Shown: positions 17,038 to 25,852 of the stretch, piece after piece
Position numbering within the stretch: position 1 is the first letter of the stretch
Layout of the letters: every line of letters begins with the position of its first letter
Source: Maritimibacter sp. HL-12
GTDB taxonomy: Bacteria; Pseudomonadota; Alphaproteobacteria; Rhodobacterales; Rhodobacteraceae
DNA length: 64,000 nt
Direction: 5' to 3'
Assembly: GCF_900177545.1 (NCBI RefSeq)
Contig: NZ_FXBQ01000001.1
Span: forward strand, 3,256,163 to 3,320,162
Program-made: the position numbers and the translations under genes
Notes under the pieces: generated by a model
What the model was told of the DNA's origin: nothing
Seen by the model: the letters and a program-made list of their open reading frames with translations, nothing else
Databases searched by the model: none

Positions 17038-18573
17038 ATGGACGATCAGGTGTTCATCGGCGGCGGTGGCGAGGCCTACGGCATCAAGCAGGGGCTGTTG
17101 CTGAAATATGCCAACCGCCACGGGCTGATCGCCGGGGCGACCGGCACCGGAAAGTCGGTGACCTTGCAGATCCTTGCCGAAGGGTTCTCGAAAGCCGGTG
17201 TGCCGGTGTTCCTCTCCGACGTGAAGGGCGACATGTCCGGGCTCGCGGTGGCGGGGTCGGAGGGCTTCAAGCTGCACGACGCCTTCCTGTCGCGCGCCGG
17301 CAAGATCGGCTTCGACGATTACACCTACGAGCAATTCCCGGTCACGTTCTGGGACCTGTTCGGCGAACAGGGCCATCCGGTGCGCACGACGGTGGCCGAG
17401 ATGGGGCCGCTCCTGCTCTCGCGCCTGCTCGAACTGACCGACGTGCAGGAGGGCGTGCTCAACGTCGCCTTCCGGGTCGCCGACGAGGAAGGGCTGCCGC
17501 TTCTCGATCTCAAAGACCTTCAATCGCTGCTGCTCTGGGTCGGCCAGAACGCGGCCGATCTGTCGCTGCGGTATGGCAACGTCGCGGGATCTTCCGTGTC
17601 GGCGATCCAGCGCGCGCTGCTGGTGCTCGACATCCAGGGCGGCCACAACCTGTTCGGCGAACCGGCGCTGGACCTTGCCGACCTGATGCGGGTGGACCCC
17701 GACGGGCGTGGCCGGATCTCGATCCTCGCCGCCGACCGGCTGATGCGCTCACCGCGTCTCTACGCCACCTTCCTGCTCTGGCTGTTGTCGTCGCTGTTCG
17801 AGGACCTGCCCGAAGTCGGCGATCCCGACAAGCCGAGGATGGTGTTCTTCTTCGACGAGGCGCACCTGTTGTTCGACGACGCCCCGCGCGCCTTGATCGC
17901 CAAGGTCGAGCAGGTGGCGCGGCTGATCCGCTCCAAGGGTGTGGGCGTCTACTTCGCGACGCAGAACCCCGCCGACGTGCCCGACACCGTGCTCGGCCAG
18001 CTCGGCAACCGGGTTCAGCATGCGTTGCGCGCCTTCACCGCGAAGGATCGGCGCGAGTTGCGCCAGGCCGCCGAAACCTACCGCGACAACCCCCGCTTCG
18101 ACATCGAGGACGCGATCCGCGAGGTCGGCGTCGGTGAGGCCGTCACCTCGATGCTGGAGGCCAAGGGCGCGCCCGGGGTCGCCGAACGCACATTGATCCG
18201 CCCACCGTCTTCGCAGCTCGGGCCGATCTCGCCAGAGGAGCGAGCGGCGGTCAATGCCGCATCGCCCTTTGCCGGCAAGTACGACACCGCGATCGACCGC
18301 GACAGCGCCCACGAGATGCTCGCGCGCCGGGCCGAGGCGGCGGCAAAGGCGGCAGAGGAGGCCGAGCGCGCCGAGGCGGAAGGTGAGGCGCGCGAATTCA
18401 GCGCCGCGCGCCGCTACGGCGCGAACGGTGACACATCGTCAGCGGGCGCACGCCCGGGTCGCGGCTCGAGCTTCGGCGGCGAGGTCGCGAAGGTGGTGAT
18501 CAAGGAGCTCAAGGGCACCACCGGACGGCGCATCGTGCGCGGCCTGCTCGGCACCCTGTTCAAGGCACGCTGA
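17038..18573 (+). CDS. HerA-like helicase/ATPase (DUF853, YjgR-type)
   Basis: A 511-residue FtsK/HerA-superfamily ATPase. Walker A is GATGTGKSVT (about residue 38) and Walker B is MVFFFDEAHLLF (about 270). An Ala/Glu-rich basic tail lies near 425-460. It matches the bacterial DUF853 proteins, cytoplasmic and of unproven role, possibly in DNA processing. NurA, the archaeal partner of HerA, is absent here. The ATG at 17038 follows GGGAGGGC; an in-frame ATG at 16996 would add 14 residues without homology. Confidence 0.88.
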   Translation: MDDQVFIGGGGEAYGIKQGLLLKYANRHGLIAGATGTGKSVTLQILAEGFSKAGVPVFLSDVKGDMSGLAVAGSEGFKLHDAFLSRAGKIGFDDYTYEQFPVTFWDLFGEQGHPVRTTVAEMGPLLLSRLLELTDVQEGVLNVAFRVADEEGLPLLDLKDLQSLLLWVGQNAADLSLRYGNVAGSSVSAIQRALLVLDIQGGHNLFGEPALDLADLMRVDPDGRGRISILAADRLMRSPRLYATFLLWLLSSLFEDLPEVGDPDKPRMVFFFDEAHLLFDDAPRALIAKVEQVARLIRSKGVGVYFATQNPADVPDTVLGQLGNRVQHALRAFTAKDRRELRQAAETYRDNPRFDIEDAIREVGVGEAVTSMLEAKGAPGVAERTLIRPPSSQLGPISPEERAAVNAASPFAGKYDTAIDRDSAHEMLARRAEAAAKAAEEAERAEAEGEAREFSAARRYGANGDTSSAGARPGRGSSFGGEVAKVVIKELKGTTGRRIVRGLLGTLFKAR

Positions 18574-18765
18574 TCGGGTGTTTCGAGATGATTTGCCCCG
18601 TGCCCGGGGCGCTACGTCACGCCCCTGTCACGAATCGCGGTCAGGATGCGCCCATATCGTGGGGCTTGTCTGGTTTCCATTCCCAGATATAGTCAGCGAT
18701 AGATGACGGGGCGGGGTGTCCCCGCCCTGCGGTTGCGAGACAGGGCGGGGGCGGAGTCACCGATC

Positions 18766-19350
18766 ATGGACGGCGAGTTCAGAACATCATTCGTGCGCGA
18801 ACAGGCGAACCCGAGGGCGCACCCGGCGCTTGTTCTCAACGCCGACTTTCGCCCGCTCTCCTATTATCCGCTTTCGCTCTGGCCATGGCAGGAAGCGGTG
18901 AAGGCGGTGTTTCTCGACCGGGTCACGATCGTGGCGGAATACGACGAGGTTGTGCATTCGCCCTCGATGGCGCTGCGGATACCGTCTGTCGTGGTGCTGA
19001 AGGACTACGTGAAGCCGCAAAAACGGGTGGCGTTCACCCGCTTCAACCTGTTCCTGCGCGACGAGTTCTGCTGCCAGTATTGCGGCGCGACCGGCGATCT
19101 GACCTTCGACCACGTCGTGCCGCGTGCGCGCGGCGGCGTGACAAGCTGGGAAAACGTCGTCGCCGCCTGCTCGAAATGCAACCTGCACAAGGGCTCGAAA
19201 ACCTTGCGCCGCTCCGGGCTCAGCCTGCGCAAGCCGCCGCGCCAGCCGGGGGCGGAGGAACTCAAGAACCTCGGCCGCAAGTTCCCGCCCAACCACCTGC
19301 ACGAAAGCTGGACCGACTTTCTCTACTGGGACGCCGAACTGGAGGCGTGA
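18766..19350 (+). CDS. HNH endonuclease
   Basis: A 194-residue protein with a zinc-finger-type HNH domain: CQYCGATGDLTFDHVVPRARGG followed by CSKCNLHKGSK, giving two CXXC pairs and the catalytic His in the DHV motif. The N-terminal half (LNADFRPLSYYPLSLWPWQ) is typical of the single-copy HNH proteins conserved across alphaproteobacteria, whose role is not established. The start at 18766 has a GGCGGAG ribosome site. Three tandem repeats begin within its last codons (19341). Confidence 0.88.
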   Translation: MDGEFRTSFVREQANPRAHPALVLNADFRPLSYYPLSLWPWQEAVKAVFLDRVTIVAEYDEVVHSPSMALRIPSVVVLKDYVKPQKRVAFTRFNLFLRDEFCCQYCGATGDLTFDHVVPRARGGVTSWENVVAACSKCNLHKGSKTLRRSGLSLRKPPRQPGAEELKNLGRKFPPNHLHESWTDFLYWDAELEA

Positions 19351-19442
19351 ACGGGCGCGTTTTTGCGCGCGCACCGGAGGCTTGAACGGGCGCGATCTCG
19401 CGCGCACTGGAGGCGTGAACGGGCGCGATCTTGCGCGCCCGT
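19341..19442 (+). repeat. Three tandem 33-35 bp repeats over the HNH stop codon
   Basis: Three imperfect copies at 19341-19375, 19376-19408 and 19409-19442. Each begins GGAGGC(G/T)TGAACGGGCGCG and contains a short palindrome of CGCG blocks around a T-rich centre. The first copy includes the last codons and the stop of the HNH gene, so the repeat probably arose by duplication of the gene's tail and hairpin. Copies may act as stacked transcription stops. The repeats are contiguous with no spacers, so this is not CRISPR. Confidence 0.85.
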
Positions 19443-19457
19443 GGGGCCCCCCGGGCG

Positions 19458-20519
19458 TCAGGCCCGCCCGCGCCGTCCGCCGCGCCGTCCGCCGCGGGTG
19501 GCACCGGTTCCGCCGCCCGACCCGGCTGGTTTGTTGAACTGGATCCAGTCGGCCCCGTGGGCGTCGTTGTCGAGCAGAAGGTTGGCGGCGCGGATCGCTT
19601 CCATTTCCTTGCCCGCGCGGTAGCGGGTCGAGCCGAGGCCAAACAGGGTGACGAAGGTCTCGTCGTCCATGTCGTCGGGCAACACCACGCCGAGTGCTGC
19701 GATCTCGGCCCGCTTCTCGGCGATCTTCGCCTGCGGCACCGGCAGGGCGAGCGGGTTCATGATCGCGCTCGTCATGCCCGAGGCATAGGCCATCGGCAGG
19801 AAGGCGTTGTTGATGCCGTGCCGGTTGGGCAGCCCGAAGGAGATGTTGGAGGCCCCGCAGGTGGTGTTGACGCCCAATTCGTCGCGCAACCGGCGCACCA
19901 GGGTGAACACCTGCTTGCCCGCCGTCGCCATCGCGCCGATTGGCATCACCAGCGGATCGACGACGATGTCATGGGCCGGGATGCCGAAATCGGCGGCACG
20001 CTCGACGATCTTCTTGGCCACCGCGAAGCGCACCTCGGGGTCGACCGAGATCCCGGTATCGTCGTTCGAGATCGCCACCACCGGCACGTTGTATTTCTTC
20101 ACCAGCGGCAGCACCAGTTCGAGCCGCTCCTCCTCGCCGGTGACGGAGTTGACCAGCGGGCGGCCCTCGGCGATCTCCAGCCCGGCTTCGAGCGCGCCGG
20201 GCACCGAGCTGTCGATGCAGAGCGGCACATCGACGAGGCCCTGCACCAGCCCGATCACCTGGCGCATCAGCGGCGGCTCGGTCTGGTTCGGATCGGGGTT
20301 GGTGTTGAACACCACGCCGGCGTTGACGTCGAGCACCGTGGCCCCGGCGGCAACCTGCGCCACCGCATCCTTCTCGACGGTGGAGAAATCCCCCGCTTCC
20401 AGTTCGGCCGCGAGCTTCTTGCGCCCGGTGGGGTTGATGCGCTCACCGATCACGCAGAACGGCTCGTCGAAGCCGATGATCACGGTCTTGCTCTTGCTTT
20501 CGAGTATGGTGCGGGTCAT
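19458..20519 (-). CDS. Methyltetrahydrofolate:corrinoid methyltransferase-like protein
   Basis: A 353-residue TIM-barrel pterin-binding protein of the AcsE/MetH-domain type. It has the pterin loop IGERINPTGRKKLAAEL, the Asp in VLDVNAGVVF and the substrate segment CIDSSVPGALEAGL. It should move a methyl group between folate and a cobalamin protein. The last 20 residues are an unusual Gly/Arg tail (repeated GGRRG) absent from the core fold. The start at 20519 begins at family homology. The PF13769-type small gene lies upstream in the same direction, 25 nt away. Confidence 0.87.
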   Translation of the reverse strand: MTRTILESKSKTVIIGFDEPFCVIGERINPTGRKKLAAELEAGDFSTVEKDAVAQVAAGATVLDVNAGVVFNTNPDPNQTEPPLMRQVIGLVQGLVDVPLCIDSSVPGALEAGLEIAEGRPLVNSVTGEEERLELVLPLVKKYNVPVVAISNDDTGISVDPEVRFAVAKKIVERAADFGIPAHDIVVDPLVMPIGAMATAGKQVFTLVRRLRDELGVNTTCGASNISFGLPNRHGINNAFLPMAYASGMTSAIMNPLALPVPQAKIAEKRAEIAALGVVLPDDMDDETFVTLFGLGSTRYRAGKEMEAIRAANLLLDNDAHGADWIQFNKPAGSGGGTGATRGGRRGGRRGRA

Positions 20520-20544
20520 GCGTCTCTCCTCGGGGCGGCGGGGC

Positions 20545-20841
20545 TCAGGCCCGACCGGCGTTGTCAATGAGCTGTTGCAGCCTGTCCTGGCTGTATTCTG
20601 CGTCGATGCGCGCCGCTTCGGCGGCGGCGATGGCGGCGGGCTCGCCCGGGGTTTCCACCGGGCCCTCGCGGCGCCACTGCGCCAGGTAATCGTCTGTACC
20701 CGCCAGGCCCGACTTCATCGCCGCACGGTCGATCGCCTGTTCGAAGCGCTCGGGCAGGGGCCGCTTGGCCGCCGTCCGGCCCTTGCCGACGATGACCTGG
20801 GCGGGAATATCGCGCCAGTAGACAATGATGAGACCAGGCAT
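20545..20841 (-). CDS. Small PF13769-type ('virulence factor' domain) protein
   Basis: A 98-residue protein beginning MPGLIIVYWRDIPAQV and containing KGRTAAKRPLPERFEQAID. This pattern fits the short domain named 'virulence factor' in family databases, although no virulence role is shown. In Rhodobacteraceae it travels with methyltetrahydrofolate and corrinoid methyl-transfer genes, so a helper role in one-carbon metabolism is more likely (inference). Of two in-frame ATGs, 20841 has the better spacing (8 nt) to GAGGAG; 20847 has only 2 nt. Confidence 0.8.
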   Translation of the reverse strand: MPGLIIVYWRDIPAQVIVGKGRTAAKRPLPERFEQAIDRAAMKSGLAGTDDYLAQWRREGPVETPGEPAAIAAAEAARIDAEYSQDRLQQLIDNAGRA

Positions 20842-21107
20842 TGGCATTGCTCCTCGTTGTTCCTCCCCGATAGGCCAGCACGGCGCGCGCGGTTGCGCCA
20901 ATGGCGACCAGGTGCGCACGGGATGCGACCTCGGGTGTTGCGCCTCGATAGCGGCGGCAGGGAGCGGGGGGAAGGGGAGCCGGCTTGAATTCTTCTCATG
21001 ATGATCTTCGCCGCCGACGCGCGTTCGCGTGTGCGCGGTGCCACAGAGCTTGCGCGGACCCCGATCGTGCCCTACCTTTGAGGCAACCTAGATTGGAGGG
21101 CGTGAAG

Positions 21108-22220
21108 ATGGCGCCCAGGCGTCCCGATGGCGTGGGCGCGTTCCCGAAAGCGGTAGAGCCACCCGCGCCGAACACGCTGGATCCAGACAGCCTCTATGCG
21201 GCTCTGGATCTCGGCACCAATAGCTGTCGCATGCTGATTGCCCAACCCAAGGGCAGCCAGTTTCACGTGGTTGACAGCTTCTCGAAATCCGTGGGCCTCG
21301 GCCAGGGACTGGGCGGCTCGGGCCGGCTCAGCCGTGCCTCGATGGCACGCACGATCCAGGCACTCAGGATCTGCAAGCGCAAGCTCGCCAAGCACGATGT
21401 CGGGCACATGCGGCTGGTCGCCACCGAGGCCTGCCGCCGCGCCACCAACAGCCACGATTTCATGCGCATCGTCGAGCGCGAAACCGGGCTGAAACTCGAA
21501 ATCATCAAGCCCGAGGAAGAGGCGATGCTGGCGGTGATCTCGACCGCGCCGCTGGTCTCGACCCGCACCGAGCAGCTTCTCGTCGTCGATATCGGCGGCG
21601 GCTCGACCGAGCTTGTCTGGATCGACCTCTCGGCGGTGCCGCCGCTGGAACGGCCGCGCTCGATCATGCGGCTGCGCGCCGGGTTCAAGGGCGAAACCGG
21701 GCCGTTTCCGGCCGCGCGGGTGGTCGACTGGATCAGCGTGCCGCTCGGGGTGGCGACGCTGCGCGAGGCCTATGACGACGTCGAGGACGATTCGGCACGT
21801 TTCGCGCTGATGAGTTGGTATTTCGAGGAGCAACTCGGGGGATTCTCCCCGTTCCACCGTGAGAACGCCCGCGAGGGGTTCCAGATCATCGGCACCTCAG
21901 GCACCGTCACCACGGTGGCCGCCACCCATCTCGGCCTGAAGCGTTACGATCGCAACAAGGTCGACGGGCTCAGGATGACCTCCGACCAGATCGACCGGGT
22001 GATCCGCGGCTACCTCGTCGCCGGTCCGGAGGGGCGGCGTGCCGATCCGCGGATCGGACGCGACCGGCAGGCGCTGATCATGTCGGGCGCGGCGATCCTG
22101 CAGGCCTTGCTCAGGATCTGGCCGACCGACCGGCTCTCCGTGGCCGACCGGGGCCTGCGCGAGGGGCTGCTCTATGCGCAGATGTCGTCGGACGGGGTGC
22201 TCGAAGACGGGCCGTACTGA
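21108..22220 (+). CDS. ppx: Exopolyphosphatase/guanosine pentaphosphatase family (Ppx/GppA)
   Basis: A 370-residue member of the ASKHA-fold Ppx/GppA phosphatases, which remove phosphate from polyphosphate chains or pppGpp. Visible motifs are ALDLGTNSCRMLIAQ (phosphate loop 1, about residue 33), VVDIGGGSTELVW (phosphate loop 2), the EEEAML glutamates, and GTSGTVTTVAAT. It lacks the long C-terminal extension of E. coli Ppx. The ATG at 21108 follows GGAGGG by 7 nt. It is followed 78 nt later by rlmE on the same strand. PPK2 is encoded 34 kb away in the window. Confidence 0.88.
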   Translation: MAPRRPDGVGAFPKAVEPPAPNTLDPDSLYAALDLGTNSCRMLIAQPKGSQFHVVDSFSKSVGLGQGLGGSGRLSRASMARTIQALRICKRKLAKHDVGHMRLVATEACRRATNSHDFMRIVERETGLKLEIIKPEEEAMLAVISTAPLVSTRTEQLLVVDIGGGSTELVWIDLSAVPPLERPRSIMRLRAGFKGETGPFPAARVVDWISVPLGVATLREAYDDVEDDSARFALMSWYFEEQLGGFSPFHRENAREGFQIIGTSGTVTTVAATHLGLKRYDRNKVDGLRMTSDQIDRVIRGYLVAGPEGRRADPRIGRDRQALIMSGAAILQALLRIWPTDRLSVADRGLREGLLYAQMSSDGVLEDGPY

Positions 22221-22298
22221 GGCCGCCACGCGAGAGACCTGCGTGGGCGTTGCGGCGCGAGGGCGTTTCGGTATATCCCGGCGAAAAAGGAGGCTCAG

Positions 22299-23012
22299 GT
22301 GGCCAAGAAACCGACCAAAGGCACATCGGGCCGGGGCGAGCGTGACCTCAAGGTCAAGGTGAAATCCGCGCGCGGGCGCAAGCTCTCGTCAACCCTGTGG
22401 CTCCAGCGCCAGCTCAACGACCCTTACGTGAAACGCGCGAAAGCCGAGGGCTTCCGGGGCCGCGCGGCGTTCAAGATCCTCGAGTTGGACGACCGTTTCG
22501 GATTTCTCAAGCCCGGCGCGCGGGTGGTCGATCTCGGCTGCGCCCCCGGCGGCTGGTTGCAGGTTGCGGTGGCGCGGGTCAACGCGCTCGGCGAGATCGC
22601 GGGCAAACCTGTCGGCACCGTGCTCGGGGTCGATCTGCAGGAGGTCGAGCCGGTGGCCGGTGCCGAGACGTATCAGCTCGATTTCATGGCCGATGGTGCC
22701 GATGACCAGGTCAAGGCCTGGCTCGGCGGCAAGGCCGACGTGGTGATGAGCGACATGGCGGCGGCCTCGTCGGGCCATAAACAGACCGACCACCTGCGCA
22801 TCATCGCGCTCGGAGAAGCGGCGGCCTACCTCGCCTTTGACGTTCTGGAAGCGGGCGGCACCTTTGTCGCCAAGGTGCTGGCCGGAGGGGCCGAGGGCGA
22901 TCTGCAAAAGCTGCTCAAGCAGAAGTTCACCAAGGTGGTGAACGTCAAACCCCCCGCGAGCCGTGCGGATTCGTCGGAGAAATTCGTGATCGCCAGCGGG
23001 TTTCGCGGGTAG
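22299..23012 (+). CDS. rlmE: 23S rRNA 2'-O-ribose methyltransferase RlmE
   Basis: A 237-residue FtsJ/RrmJ methyltransferase that modifies U2552 (E. coli numbering) of 23S rRNA during 50S assembly. The K-D-K-E tetrad is visible: [37 protein letters not shown] and [11 protein letters not shown]. The SAM-binding strand is [14 protein letters not shown] basic 25-residue N-terminal extension ([20 protein letters not shown]) is typical in alphaproteobacteria. The start is a GTG at 22299 behind AAGGAGG. Confidence 0.95.
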   Translation: MAKKPTKGTSGRGERDLKVKVKSARGRKLSSTLWLQRQLNDPYVKRAKAEGFRGRAAFKILELDDRFGFLKPGARVVDLGCAPGGWLQVAVARVNALGEIAGKPVGTVLGVDLQEVEPVAGAETYQLDFMADGADDQVKAWLGGKADVVMSDMAAASSGHKQTDHLRIIALGEAAAYLAFDVLEAGGTFVAKVLAGGAEGDLQKLLKQKFTKVVNVKPPASRADSSEKFVIASGFRG

Positions 23013-23025
23013 CGGGTCGGCTGCC

Positions 23026-23619
23026 TCAGTCTTCGAGGCCCCAGATCTTCGCGAGCTTGGTGTAGGAGCGCGGTGCGCTGTGGGGATCGTCGCCCGCGCC
23101 GCCCATCCGTTCCCGGCGCGCGGCAAGCTCTTCGGGCGTCTCTTCCAGCGGGTTGCGCTTGATCCCCGAGCCTTCAACGATCCGGTTCATGAAATTGAAC
23201 AACGCGCAGACGCTGATCGCGTCAAACAGGGCCTGTTCGTCCCACCCGGCGGCATAGACCGCCTCGGCATCGGCTTCGATCATCCGCGCGGGCGAGAGCG
23301 TCAGCTTGCGGACATAGGCGAGGATCGGCTTGATCCGGTCGTCGACGGCGGCGGTGTCGAGGTCTGCCAACAGGCCCGCGAACACGGTCTCGTCGATCCC
23401 GAAAGCGGCGGCGGCGACGGTATGCGCCCCGTGGCAATAGGTGCAGGCGTTCAGCCCCGAAACGTAGGCCGCGATCAGCTCGCGCTCGGCGACGGTCAGC
23501 GGCGACGGGTCTCGCAACAGCCGGTCGTGGTATTCCAGAAGCGGGGCGGCGGTATGGGGAAAGCGGCGGAACACACTCGACAATTCGGGTTCGCCGGGAA
23601 TCGAGGGGAATACGCGCAT
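23026..23619 (-). CDS. AhpD-like/peroxidase-related carboxymuconolactone decarboxylase family protein
   Basis: A 197-residue all-helical protein of the AhpD/CMD fold. The redox motif NACTYCHGAHT, with a conserved His three residues after the second Cys, fits alkylhydroperoxidase-type proteins and suggests a thiol peroxidase or disulfide role. The C-terminus (NPLEETPEELAARRERMG) is conserved in the 'peroxidase-related' subgroup. Start at 23619: GGAG lies 9 nt upstream, while for the alternative ATG at 23628 it would abut the codon. It is convergent with rlmE. Confidence 0.85.
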   Translation of the reverse strand: MRVFPSIPGEPELSSVFRRFPHTAAPLLEYHDRLLRDPSPLTVAERELIAAYVSGLNACTYCHGAHTVAAAAFGIDETVFAGLLADLDTAAVDDRIKPILAYVRKLTLSPARMIEADAEAVYAAGWDEQALFDAISVCALFNFMNRIVEGSGIKRNPLEETPEELAARRERMGGAGDDPHSAPRSYTKLAKIWGLED

Positions 23620-23769
23620 GCCGATCATCTCCGCCTGGTTTCAGCCGGTTTGCCCGGCGGTCGCGTGACCTTAGACCATCGCGGGCGTGGTGTCGCCAGG
23701 CAGGGCAGGCTGTCGGGGCGCGCGGAACACGTCCGGGGGCGCCACGGGAATGCGGCGTCGGGCCTCGGA

Positions 23770-23967
23770 TCAGCCGTCGATCATGCCCAGTTCACGGCCG
23801 TTGGTCACTTGCGTCAGCACCCGGCCATTCGCGGTCTGGCGAATGTCATAGCCATAGCCGCGCAGACGGAAGCGCCATTCGCGGTCCGACAGGCAGCTGC
23901 GGCGTTCGTTGCGTGCGAAGGCGAGGGCTTCGGTGCTGGCCGAAAGGCCGGTCTCGGTGATGTGCAT
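23770..23967 (-). CDS. Small conserved hypothetical protein
   Basis: A 65-residue protein of unknown function, rich in Arg and Glu in the middle (FARNERRSCLSDREWRFRLRGYGYDI) and ending GRELGMIDG. The ATG at 23967 follows an AGGACGAG ribosome site, and base composition at third positions is like real genes here. No membrane segment or known motif is seen. It stands alone between two minus-strand genes. Confidence 0.6.
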   Translation of the reverse strand: MHITETGLSASTEALAFARNERRSCLSDREWRFRLRGYGYDIRQTANGRVLTQVTNGRELGMIDG

Positions 23968-24082
23968 TGGTCTCGTCCTGTGTCCAATAATGGTTAATGC
24001 ACTTGATTGTTCACGGATTCGTGGCGGTATTCGTGCCGGAATGGGGCAGAACCGGGGTGATTTCTGGTGAATTTCCGCCGCG

Positions 24083-25666
24083 CTACAACGCCTGCGGATC
24101 GCGCCAGGCGCGCAGCGGGGCGAGGCGTGGTGTCTTTTTCGCCTGGTGGCGGTCCATCCGCCTGAGCACCCGGTCCAGAAACGCCACCGCCTCCGCCGCA
24201 TAGGGGCCCTTGTTGAGCATCACGCATTCGGCGCGCTGGCCGCGCGCCGCATCGGTCGCCTCGGCGCGGCTGGCATGGCCTTCCTTGGCGAGGCCCTCCA
24301 GCACTTGGGTTGCCCAGATCACCGGCACCTCCGCCGCTTCGCAGAGCCACAGGATCTCTTCCTGGATCTCCGTCAGCCGTTCCAGCCCGATCTCGACGGC
24401 AAGATCGCCGCGCGCGATCATCACCGCGACCGGGCCGGTGGTGCTGGCCTGCACGATCAGCCGGGGCAGGTTGCGCACGGCGAGATCGGTTTCAACCTTG
24501 AGCACGATCGCCGGGCTGCTGCCGCCTGCGGGCAGGCGCGCGGCGATGGCGCCTTGCAGGGCGCGCACATCGCGCGCGGTCTGCACGAACGAATAGCCGA
24601 TGATATCCGCGTGCTGCACGGCAAAATCCAGCGCCGCAAGATCGGCTTCGGTGAGGGCGGGGATGTCGATATCGACACCGGGCAGGTTCACGCCCTTCTC
24701 GGCCGCGAGGCGGGCACCCTTGGCGCGGGCATGGGTGATCTGAAGCTCGGCGCGGCCTTCGCTCACCGCGATGACCTGCGCGCCGAGCTTGCCGTCGTCG
24801 AAATGCACCGTGGCACCGGGCCGCAGGGCCTGGATCAGTCTCGGATGGCTCAATGTTATCGTGACCCGCTTGGGATCATCGACGCCACCGGCTGTCAGCA
24901 CGATCTCGTCGCCGCGCATCAGCCGCGGACCGCCAGCGCACAAGGCCAGGCCCGCGCGCTTCAACTTTTGCAGCTTCTTTTTTTTCTCGCGGGCGAGGAG
25001 GGCCTCGGGGCACGACACGGTTGCGGTGCGCACCTTTGGCCCGGCAAGGTCCATCAACACCGGCACCCGCCGCCCGGCGGCTTCGGCCACCGCCCTTGTG
25101 TGGGCGATCATCGCGCCCCAGGCCTCGGGGCTGTCATGGGCGCAGTTGATCCGCACCGCGTTGGCCCCGGCCGCGACAAGGTTGCCGATCAGATCTGCGG
25201 ATTCGGCGGCCTCGGTGGGGAGGGTGACGAGTATCCGCGTGCTGCGCCCCTTGGGATCGGTGCCGAAGATCGCATCGCGGCGGGCGTCGATCCGGTGCCG
25301 CGAATAGGTGAGCAGCGGCGAGACGGTGCCTTGGATCGGGGTGGTGTCGGCAAGGGTGGTCAGGGCGGCGATGACCGCGTCCAGGGTGGCGCGCACATGC
25401 GACTCGCTGCGCCCGAGCGACGAGAGCCCAAGCCGCGCGAGGGCGGCCTGCTCCACCGTCAGATCAATGCGGCGCAGGGCGAGGAACAAGGCAAGGTTGG
25501 CCGCCGATTCGGCGAAATCCGAGCCGTCGAGCGCCCCTTGCCATCCGGCAAGCGTGGTCGCGGCCGCGTCAAGGGCCTCGCGGCGCACCTGGGTGAGCCT
25601 GTCGCGCAGGGCCGAGGCAAGCGCCCGCGGGTCGCTGCCGTTGGCCAGGAGATCGCCATTGTCCAT
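24083..25666 (-). CDS. Atypical pyruvate-kinase-like protein without C domain
   Basis: About 527 residues. The first 110 or so are a helical domain not found in ordinary pyruvate kinase. The barrel then carries family motifs: RILVTLPTEAAES, VRINCAHDSPE, MDLAGPKVRTA, the catalytic Lys in VLKVETDLAVRN, MIARGDLAVEIG and WATQVLEGLAKEGHASRAEATDAA. The usual regulatory C domain is missing: the protein stops about 45 residues after NKGPYAAEA. The B domain contains a Lys-rich insert encoded by A8. It may be a pyruvate kinase of a divergent subfamily. The start is 25666 or an ATG at 25687. Confidence 0.8.
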   Translation of the reverse strand: MDNGDLLANGSDPRALASALRDRLTQVRREALDAAATTLAGWQGALDGSDFAESAANLALFLALRRIDLTVEQAALARLGLSSLGRSESHVRATLDAVIAALTTLADTTPIQGTVSPLLTYSRHRIDARRDAIFGTDPKGRSTRILVTLPTEAAESADLIGNLVAAGANAVRINCAHDSPEAWGAMIAHTRAVAEAAGRRVPVLMDLAGPKVRTATVSCPEALLAREKKKKLQKLKRAGLALCAGGPRLMRGDEIVLTAGGVDDPKRVTITLSHPRLIQALRPGATVHFDDGKLGAQVIAVSEGRAELQITHARAKGARLAAEKGVNLPGVDIDIPALTEADLAALDFAVQHADIIGYSFVQTARDVRALQGAIAARLPAGGSSPAIVLKVETDLAVRNLPRLIVQASTTGPVAVMIARGDLAVEIGLERLTEIQEEILWLCEAAEVPVIWATQVLEGLAKEGHASRAEATDAARGQRAECVMLNKGPYAAEAVAFLDRVLRRMDRHQAKKTPRLAPLRAWRDPQAL

Positions 25667-25852
25667 CTGTTGGCCCTGCTTTTGCACATCAGCGCCACCC
25701 TGTCACAATGACTTAACAAAACCGTGACGTCCCGCATCCGAATTGCGGTCCCGCCCGGCACGATGCTGCGGCCTGCGATCAGGCCCGCGCCATGCCGGGC
25801 GGTGGTCTCGGCCCTGCCGGGTTCCCTCCGTGGATGCGACCACAGCGCGAAG

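Noticed and set aside
19341-19442. CRISPR-like repeat array
   Set aside because: The three units are contiguous, have no unique spacers and overlap a coding end; there are no cas genes.
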